Part shown: positions 6,854-11,895 of the stretch, piece by piece
Position numbering within the stretch: position 1 is the first letter of the stretch
Layout of the letters: every line of letters starts with the position of its first letter
Assembly (NCBI GenBank): GCA_018609785.1
Contig: JAHEOE010000031.1
Coordinates: 1-11,895 of the forward strand
Length of the DNA: 11,895 nt
From: Minisyncoccota bacterium
GTDB taxonomy: Bacteria; Patescibacteriota; Minisyncoccia; SW-4-49-11
Direction: 5' to 3'
Translations under genes and position numbers: made by a program
The notes under the pieces: model-generated
The model's input: the letters and a program-made list of their open reading frames with translations, nothing else
Databases searched by the model: none
What the model was told of the DNA's origin: nothing

Positions 6854-7039
6854 ATGAAACAGATGCTCAATATTCTTTATTCGTATAGAAGGGGTTTTCT
6901 TCTTATTTGTTTGGTTGGTGTTGTGGTATTTTATGTGTATCGTGCTATGAATATTATTTTTAGTGCCGATTTTTCGGCAGAGGACGTTGAGAGTCAGACT
7001 GAAGAGTACATCTCTCTTATTCTCGAACAGATAGAATAA
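6854..7039 (+). CDS. Small single-pass membrane protein in the pilus cluster
   Basis: I do not recognise this 61-residue protein. It has a positively charged N-terminus ending in YRR (11-13), one hydrophobic helix at about 14-34 (GFLLICLVGVVVFYVYRAM) and an acidic C-terminal tail (about 38-61), which by the positive-inside rule would face outside. It occupies the position where proteobacterial clusters carry pilP, after pilO and before the next pilus gene, but has no lipobox and is much too short for PilP. Gaps of 9 and 5 bases to its neighbours place it firmly in the operon. A role as an accessory part of the PilMNO platform is inference from position only. It is also possible to start at Met4. 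Confidence 0.7.
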   Translation: MKQMLNILYSYRRGFLLICLVGVVVFYVYRAMNIIFSADFSAEDVESQTEEYISLILEQIE

Positions 7040-7044
7040 CTTAT

Positions 7045-8751
7045 ATGAATTATTTGGATCTTATCCCCATACTTCAAGAAAAATATCCCGATCGATTTGA
7101 GGGGTTTGAAGAGGTGGAACCCGAAACGAATGAAAATGCTCGGGAATACTTGGAAGCGATTTTTTCTCCCAAAGAGATTGTTCAGGAGTATGCCGAACAA
7201 GAGGGACTTCCGTTTGTTGATCTGGAGTCCATCAATTATGACCGGAATCTGTATTTCGAATACCCGGAGAAATCCATGCTCATGTATAAATTCTTCCCGT
7301 TTGAGGAAGATGGGAATACCGTGCATGTGGCTATGGCGGATCCTGAAAGTCATACGGCTCGTCAGGCTCTCAAGTTCATGTTTCGTAATAAAGAGGAAGA
7401 TTATAAAATTTTTGTCGCAACCGAACAGGCAATTGTAGAGGTGTTAAAGTCCGTAAAAAGTATTTCGTACGATGTTTTGGAAGGACTGGGACAGGAAGAA
7501 GAGTCGGAAGACAAGATGGAAGAAGAAGAGGAAGATGAAAAGCGAGGGTATCAGCTGGAAAATGCGTCCGCTTCCAAAATTGTCTCGGTTATTTTAAAAA
7601 ACGCCATTGACGGCGGCGCGTCCGATATTCATATCGAAGGGCAAGAAGAAAATGTACGAGTCAGATTTCGTGTAGATGGAATTCTTCATACGAGTCTTAT
7701 TTTACCCAAAAACGTACAAGACTCCGTGGTAGCTCGCATCAAAATTCTCTCGGATATGAAAATCGATGAGCATCGTCGACCGCAGGACGGGCGGTTCAAA
7801 ATTATTCATGACGGGCATAAAATCGACTTTCGTGTGTCCACTCTTCCCACGGTATACGGAGAAAAGGTTGTGGCGCGTATTTTGGATACGTCGCAGGGAG
7901 TTTTGTCTTTGTCCGAACTCGGGTTTCGGGGTCCGAAAGCCAAGTATGTCAGACAGTCCATTGAAGCGCCCTATGGCATTACCTTGGTAACCGGTCCCAC
8001 CGGCTCGGGAAAGTCCACTACGCTGTATACGCTCCTCTCTATGGTGAAAAGTGAAGAGGTGAACATTATCACGTTGGAAGATCCGGTTGAATATTATCTG
8101 TCCGGGATTAGTCAGTCTCAAGTGCAGGCGGAAATCGGATACACGTTTGCGTCCGGGTTACGGTCCATTTTGCGACAAGACCCGGATATTTTGATGGTTG
8201 GTGAGATTCGAGACGGAGAAACGGCGGGATTAGCCGTACAGGCGGCTTTGACGGGACATCTTGTCTTTTCCACGTTACATACCAACAGTTCGGTGGGGGC
8301 GGTCCCTCGGCTTATTGATATGAATGTAGAACCCTTTTTGCTGTCCGCTTCTATTAATCTGGTAATTGCGCAGCGTTTGGTACGGACCTTGTGTGATGAC
8401 TGTAAAACAGAGGTTAAAATAGGGGAGGAACGGTATCAGTATATTAAAGACACGTTGGAACGGTTAAGTGATGAATTAGTTGAAGAGTTATATGACGGGG
8501 ATTATGCAACGTTGTATGAGCCGGAAGGGTGTGAAAAGTGCAGTGATGGCTACAAAGGACGATTGGCGATTTTTGAAGCGTTGTACTTTGACGAAACCAT
8601 GCGCGCGAATATTGAAGGTGGGTTTAATGAAGACGAATTCAAGAAGTATATTTACGAGAATGACTTTATGACTCTGAAGCAGGACGGAATTATCAAAGTT
8701 TTGCACGGTGAAACTTCACTCGAAGAACTGATGCGTCAGATCGATGCGTAG
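7045..8751 (+). CDS. pilB: Type IV pilus extension ATPase PilB
   Basis: PilB is the cytoplasmic hexameric ATPase that drives pilin polymerisation through PilC. The 568-residue protein begins with a GspE/MshE-type N-terminal domain (about 30-140, containing EQEGLPFVDL and VHVAMADPES). An acidic linker (151-165, 12 of 15 residues Asp or Glu) precedes the N2 domain with ASDIHIEG (192-199) and RRPQDGRF (244-251). The motor core has Walker A GPTGSGKST (317-325, Lys323), the Asp box LEDPVE (344-349), Walker B ILMVGEIRD (382-390, Glu387) and His-box His405 and His412. A zinc site of four cysteines (C450, C453, C496, C499) marks it as PilB/GspE rather than PilT. All key residues are intact. Five bases separate it from the small membrane protein gene. 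Confidence 0.97.
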   Translation: MNYLDLIPILQEKYPDRFEGFEEVEPETNENAREYLEAIFSPKEIVQEYAEQEGLPFVDLESINYDRNLYFEYPEKSMLMYKFFPFEEDGNTVHVAMADPESHTARQALKFMFRNKEEDYKIFVATEQAIVEVLKSVKSISYDVLEGLGQEEESEDKMEEEEEDEKRGYQLENASASKIVSVILKNAIDGGASDIHIEGQEENVRVRFRVDGILHTSLILPKNVQDSVVARIKILSDMKIDEHRRPQDGRFKIIHDGHKIDFRVSTLPTVYGEKVVARILDTSQGVLSLSELGFRGPKAKYVRQSIEAPYGITLVTGPTGSGKSTTLYTLLSMVKSEEVNIITLEDPVEYYLSGISQSQVQAEIGYTFASGLRSILRQDPDILMVGEIRDGETAGLAVQAALTGHLVFSTLHTNSSVGAVPRLIDMNVEPFLLSASINLVIAQRLVRTLCDDCKTEVKIGEERYQYIKDTLERLSDELVEELYDGDYATLYEPEGCEKCSDGYKGRLAIFEALYFDETMRANIEGGFNEDEFKKYIYENDFMTLKQDGIIKVLHGETSLEELMRQIDA

Positions 8752-8767
8752 AAGGGATTTGTCCACA

Positions 8768-8796
8768 TTGGTGTGTTTGGTGAGAAGTGCTATACT
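8768..8796 (+). promoter_or_regulatory. Internal promoter before the receiver gene
   Basis: TTGGTG (8768-8773) is followed by 17 bases and TATACT (8791-8796), the latter preceded by TGC as in an extended -10 box. It lies in the 66-base gap after pilB and suggests that the receiver, pilT and pilC can be expressed separately from pilM-pilB. A DnaA-box-like TTGTCCACA (8759-8767, one mismatch) abuts the -35 box. Confidence 0.6.
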
Positions 8797-8817
8797 AAAA
8801 AAAGGTAACATATATGT

Positions 8818-9189
8818 ATGGGAAACCACATTTTAATGGTAGAAGATGATACGTTTATCACGCAGATGTATTCCACCAAGTTGGAAGGAGAAGGTTTCGA
8901 GGTTGATGTCTGTCCGAATGCCGAAAAGGGGATAAAGATTGCTCGCAAATATCACAGCGATCTCGATCTGATTTTGCTTGATATTATTTTGCCCGGAAAA
9001 AACGGGATTGAAATGCTTGAAGAAATAATGGGAGATGAGCAACTGAAAGACATTCCCGTGGTTATTCTTAGTAATTTGGCTTCTCAAAATGATGTCGAGA
9101 AGTGTCTTGATATGGGAGCGGCTGATTATATTGTGAAATCCAATTATACGCCCGACGAAATCAGCCGATTGATCAAAAAGTACGTATAA
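8818..9189 (+). CDS. Stand-alone CheY-like response regulator receiver
   Basis: This 123-residue protein is one receiver domain with no output domain. The acidic pocket is Glu9-Asp10-Asp11, the phosphorylation site is Asp55 in LILLDIILPGKNG, the switch Ser85 is in VVILSN, and the conserved lysine is Lys107 in ADYIVKS. All residues needed for phosphotransfer are present. Such domains act by binding a partner when phosphorylated. PilG and PilH of Pseudomonas twitching motility are similar in kind, and here the gene sits between the extension and retraction motors, so a role in switching pilus activity is a reasonable inference. No histidine kinase is in the window. It has its own promoter; AAAGG (8801-8805) lies 12 bases before the ATG. 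An out-of-frame ATG at 8814 precedes the start. Confidence 0.93.
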   Translation: MGNHILMVEDDTFITQMYSTKLEGEGFEVDVCPNAEKGIKIARKYHSDLDLILLDIILPGKNGIEMLEEIMGDEQLKDIPVVILSNLASQNDVEKCLDMGAADYIVKSNYTPDEISRLIKKYV

Positions 9190-9199
9190 CTCGAAAAAT

Positions 9200-10267
9200 A
9201 TGCGAATGAATTTAAAAACACTTGCTCAGGAGGTTATTAAATATGACGCTTCCGATCTTCATCTGAAAGTGGGGAGTCCGCCGATTGCTCGAGTGGATGG
9301 AGATCTTGTGTATATGGAGCAACTGGATCCGTTGCGACGTAAAGATATAGAGGAATTTTTGCAGTTAATGGCGGGAGAAAATGAGGTAGAAAAAGTGAAG
9401 TCCGGGGTAGAGTCCGATTTTGCGTATAGTTTTTCCGATAAGTTGCGTTTTCGTGTAAACGCATTTCTTACTCGGGGCGAAATTGCTATTGTCATGCGAT
9501 ATCTCCCCTCCAATATTTGGAGTGTCGAAGAACTCAATCTCCCTTCCGTCCTTCATAAATTTACCGAATATTTGCAAGGGTTTGTGTTGGTTACGGGGCC
9601 CGTGGGATCGGGGAAGTCAACCACCTTGGCGTCTTTGGTTGACGAAGTCAATGCCGAGAGGCAAGAAAATATTATTACGATTGAAGATCCGGTGGAATTT
9701 ATTCACACGCCCAAGCAATGTTCCATTTCTCAGCGTGAAGTCGGTAGTGATACACAGACATTCGCCAGCGGATTGACCTCCGCGTTTCGTGAGGACGTAG
9801 ACGTTCTTTTGGTAGGGGAGATGCGAGATTTTGAGACGATGCGAACCGCCGTAACCGCGGCAGAAACCGGGCATCTGGTCTTCTCCACGCTTCACACCAA
9901 CAGCGCGTCTCAGTCCATTAATCGTATTATCGATACCTACCCTGCACGACAGCAAGCACAAGTGCGAGCTCAGCTTGCTCAGTCGCTTAAGGCAATTGTT
10001 GCGCAACGTCTGATCCCGCGTGTGGACGGCGGACGAGTTCCGGCGGTGGAAATTTTGATTGTGAATCAGGCGGTCGGTAGGTTGATCAGAGAAGATAAAA
10101 TTTATCAGATTGATACCATTATTGAAACGCACTCGCGGTATGGCATGGTAACGATGAGTCATTCACTTCAGCAGTTGGTGGAAGCCGGTACGGTGGACTA
10201 TGAGACAGCTCTGCGATACGCTCCCGACTCCGAAGCATTGCGACGTCTGCTTTCAGACAAGGAATAA
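9200..10267 (+). CDS. pilT: Type IV pilus retraction ATPase PilT
   Basis: PilT is the hexameric cytoplasmic motor that disassembles the pilus and powers twitching or DNA uptake. The 355-residue product has the usual short N-terminal domain with ASDLHLKVGSPPIARVDG (17-34). Then come Walker A GPVGSGKST (133-141, Lys139), Asp box IEDPVEF (161-167), Walker B DVLLVGEMRDFETMRTA (201-217, Glu207) and His-box His225 and His232 (STLHTNSA). There is no cysteine zinc site, as expected for PilT. The retraction-specific C-terminal motif AIRNLIRE is present as AVGRLIRE (291-298), followed by GMVTMSHSL. The usual DPD before Walker B is DVD (199-201). Met1 and Met3 are both possible starts. It follows the receiver gene by 10 bases and precedes pilC by 13. 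Confidence 0.95.
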   Translation: MRMNLKTLAQEVIKYDASDLHLKVGSPPIARVDGDLVYMEQLDPLRRKDIEEFLQLMAGENEVEKVKSGVESDFAYSFSDKLRFRVNAFLTRGEIAIVMRYLPSNIWSVEELNLPSVLHKFTEYLQGFVLVTGPVGSGKSTTLASLVDEVNAERQENIITIEDPVEFIHTPKQCSISQREVGSDTQTFASGLTSAFREDVDVLLVGEMRDFETMRTAVTAAETGHLVFSTLHTNSASQSINRIIDTYPARQQAQVRAQLAQSLKAIVAQRLIPRVDGGRVPAVEILIVNQAVGRLIREDKIYQIDTIIETHSRYGMVTMSHSLQQLVEAGTVDYETALRYAPDSEALRRLLSDKE

Positions 10268-10280
10268 TATCTCCTCCCAT

Positions 10281-11507
10281 ATGGCGAAGTTTACATATAA
10301 AATAAAAACAAATGAAGGAAAAACCAAAGAAGGCGAGATTGAGGCGTTTAGTAAAGATTTGGCGTTGGATACCCTTCAGAAACAGGAAGGAACGGTTATC
10401 TCTCTGACGAAACGGGGAGATGATTCGGGATTTTCGTTCAATATGAATCTGGATTTCCTGCGAGGTGTGAGTGATAAAGATTTGGTTGTGTTTTCCCGTC
10501 TTATGTCAGTGCTTTTAAACGTACAGATGCCCTTGATTGAGGCGTTGTCCGTTCTTCAAAGGCAAACCGACAATCCGTACTTTCAGAAAGTGATCGGGCA
10601 AATTGTCGAGGATATCAGGCAAGGAAGTCTTCTTTCCGAAGCCATGCAAAAACATACGGATGTCTTTCCGCGGTTGTATATTGCCATTGTCAAATCCGGA
10701 GAAGCGTCAGGAACCTTGGAAGAATCCTTGACCTATATGGCGGAGTATCTGGAAGAGCAAAATGATTTGAATCAGAAGGTAAAAAGCGCGATGACCTATC
10801 CGGCGGTGGTTGTCGCGGTGTTTATTTTGATTGCTCTGGGTATTGCGTTCTTTATTTTGCCCCAATTGGTCAGCGTTTTACGTGATCTGACGGACGGGGA
10901 AGAACTGCCGTTGGCGACGCGAGTTATTATTGCGATTTCCGATTTCTTACAGGCCTATAAATGGCAGGTTCCGCTTGCGATGCTGGGAGTTGTCGGCGGT
11001 TTTGTATATTTTTTTCGGACCGAGGTGGGGAAGCGTACGTGGGATGTGTGGCAATTCCGTATTCCCTTACTCTCGGACATGTTCCGGAAGACCTATACCG
11101 CTCGGTTTTCTCAAAACATGGCCAGTATGCTTGACGGAGGAATTCCGTTGTTAACCGCCATGAGTATCAGTGGAAATGTTGTGGGAAATAGTGTCTTCAG
11201 ACAATTGATAGAAGATGCTATTGAAAAGGTGAAGAGCGGGGGCAGTATGTCGGAGGTCTTTTTGGAGAGTGATAATTTTCCCAGTCTCGCCGCTCAGATG
11301 ATCAAGGTGGGAGAAGAGAGCGGAAACACCGCGCAAGTACTGGAGACCATTGCTCGATTTTACAAAAAGGAGGTGGAAAATACGGTGGAGCGTCTGACCA
11401 CTTTAATTGAGCCAATAATGATTATTATCATCGGAATTGGTGTGGCCGGCTTTATTGGAGCGGTGTTTATGCCCATTTACGATGTTGTGGGGAACTTGGG
11501 GTATTAG
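10281..11507 (+). CDS. pilC: Type IV pilus inner-membrane platform protein PilC
   Basis: PilC is the polytopic membrane protein that couples the PilB and PilT motors to pilin insertion and removal. From the ATG at 10281 it has 408 residues, beginning MAKFTYKIKT like other PilC/GspF proteins. The frame is open back to an ATG at 10200, but that would overlap pilT by 68 bases with unrelated residues, so I reject it. Two T2SSF domains are present (about 70-194 and 275-397), each with a GE-SG motif: SGEASGTLEESL (139-150) and VGEESGNTAQVL (343-354). Membrane helices lie at about 172-194, 229-245 and 376-398. Instead of a Shine-Dalgarno sequence, the bases just before the ATG read TCTCCTCCC. It follows pilT closely and is the last gene before the prepilin. 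Confidence 0.95.
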   Translation: MAKFTYKIKTNEGKTKEGEIEAFSKDLALDTLQKQEGTVISLTKRGDDSGFSFNMNLDFLRGVSDKDLVVFSRLMSVLLNVQMPLIEALSVLQRQTDNPYFQKVIGQIVEDIRQGSLLSEAMQKHTDVFPRLYIAIVKSGEASGTLEESLTYMAEYLEEQNDLNQKVKSAMTYPAVVVAVFILIALGIAFFILPQLVSVLRDLTDGEELPLATRVIIAISDFLQAYKWQVPLAMLGVVGGFVYFFRTEVGKRTWDVWQFRIPLLSDMFRKTYTARFSQNMASMLDGGIPLLTAMSISGNVVGNSVFRQLIEDAIEKVKSGGSMSEVFLESDNFPSLAAQMIKVGEESGNTAQVLETIARFYKKEVENTVERLTTLIEPIMIIIIGIGVAGFIGAVFMPIYDVVGNLGY

Positions 11508-11525
11508 GTTATCCACATATATACA
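11496..11525 (+). promoter_or_regulatory. Possible prepilin promoter
   Basis: TTGGGG (11496-11501) lies 18 bases before TATACA (11520-11525), with an alternative TATATA at 16 bases. Matches are only partial (3 of 6 and 4 of 6). The box starts inside the end of pilC, and the DnaA-box 12-mer would again fall in the spacer, as in the Hsp20 promoter. A separate TTGACC (11528-11533) has no good -10 at the right distance. Confidence 0.3.
11508..11519 (+). promoter_or_regulatory. DnaA-box 12-mer upstream of the prepilin gene
   Basis: GTTATCCACATA starts one base after the pilC stop codon and contains TTATCCACA, a perfect DnaA box. It is identical to the element at 298-309 in the Hsp20 promoter. Its placement 69 bases before the prepilin start suggests regulation, though this is not shown. 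Confidence 0.5.
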
Positions 11526-11587
11526 TATTGACCGTATAGCCGGATGTATGCGAGAGTTAAAAGTGTAGAGGTAATAAATAAACTCTT

Positions 11588-11895
11588 ATGATGAAAAAAT
11601 ATAGAAAAGGGGGATTCACGACCATCGAACTGTTGGTTGTCATCGCCGTAATCGCGGTTTTGGCGGCCGGAGTAATCGCCGCGGCCAACCGTATGCGGAA
11701 CCAGGCGCAAGATCAACAAGCACGCTCTTTGCTTAACGAAGTAGCTTCGGTACAAGAACAGATTGCTTCGGAAAGTGCCGGAAACTATACTGATGATACG
11801 TCTGATACAAGGATTCAAAATATTCTGACAGATATGCAAGAGAAAGTTGATTCTAGTTTAACTATCACGATGTATACCGGACCTAATAATCAAAC
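11588..11895 (+). CDS. Type IV prepilin (major or minor pilin), 3' end missing
   Basis: The frame from the ATG at 11588 (a second in-frame ATG follows at 11591) is open for 102 codons to the window end. The short basic leader MMKKYRKGG is followed by FTTIELLVVIAVIAVLAAG, the classic prepilin signal: cleavage after Gly9 by prepilin peptidase, methylatable Phe at +1 and Glu at +5 (residue 14), then a hydrophobic helix that spans the membrane and later forms the fibre core. The helix continues as an amphipathic segment (NRMRNQAQDQQARSLLNEVASVQEQ), and the globular domain begins near residue 65. The leader has two glycines before Phe where one is more common. AGAGGT (11567-11572) lies about 15 bases upstream. 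Its place directly after pilC fits a fibre subunit, but major versus minor pilin cannot be decided from a fragment. Confidence 0.93.
   Translation, partial: MMKKYRKGGFTTIELLVVIAVIAVLAAGVIAAANRMRNQAQDQQARSLLNEVASVQEQIASESAGNYTDDTSDTRIQNILTDMQEKVDSSLTITMYTGPNNQ

Noticed and set aside
10200..10280. A longer start for pilC at 10200
   Set aside because: It adds 27 residues with no similarity to PilC proteins and overlaps the end of pilT by 68 bases. The MAKFTYK start at 10281 matches the family.
11521..11549. ATACAT/ATGTAT inverted repeat after pilC as a terminator
   Set aside because: The stem is only 6 A/T-rich pairs with a 17-base loop and no following U-tract.
1..11895. Mobile elements, CRISPR arrays, tRNA genes, toxin-antitoxin or phage genes
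   Set aside because: No transposase, integrase, spaced direct repeats or tRNA-like cloverleaf was seen. The coding regions are accounted for by housekeeping and pilus genes.

Overview
The window looks like a piece of a small-genome bacterium, most likely a member of the Candidate Phyla Radiation (Patescibacteria). This is an inference from several things. The type IV pilus locus is compact and lacks outer-membrane genes. A fused ADP-forming acyl-CoA synthetase sits beside a beta-CASP nuclease. Gene spacing is very tight, and few starts carry a Shine-Dalgarno sequence. UGA acts as an ordinary stop (pilM ends in TGA inside an ATGA overlap), which argues against the SR1/Gracilibacteria code. Base composition is moderate and even, and I see no insertion sequence, CRISPR array, tRNA or rRNA.

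Positions 1-1080 hold two minus-strand genes. The first is the N-terminal 71 codons of an Hsp20-type small heat-shock protein, cut by the window edge and driven by a near-perfect sigma-70 promoter (TTGACA-18-TATAAT). The second is a 189-residue HAD-family phosphatase. A short divergent region (998-1080) carries back-to-back promoters for the HAD gene and for the plus-strand genes.

Positions 1081-4533 hold a two-gene plus-strand unit separated by 3 bases: a beta-CASP metallo-beta-lactamase ribonuclease, and a fused ADP-forming acetate/acyl-CoA ligase that would make ATP from acyl-CoA, as expected in a fermentative cell.

Positions 4641-11895 hold a type IV pilus gene cluster in the order pilM, pilN, pilO, a 61-residue membrane protein, pilB, a stand-alone CheY-like receiver, pilT, pilC and a prepilin cut by the window end. 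PilM/N/O would form the inner-membrane assembly platform with PilC. PilB would power extension and PilT retraction. The prepilin is the fibre subunit. There is no PilP or PilQ, as expected for an organism without a classical outer membrane. A prepilin peptidase is not in the window.

The most interesting non-coding signal is an exact 12-base repeat, GTTATCCACATA, which contains a perfect DnaA box. It occurs once inside the promoter spacer of the heat-shock gene and once just upstream of the prepilin gene. I did not find a clearly undescribed system. The best novelty candidates are the small membrane protein in the PilP position, the embedded receiver with its own promoter, and the shared DnaA-box element. 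All intergenic stretches are shorter than 300 bases (the longest is 214-427).
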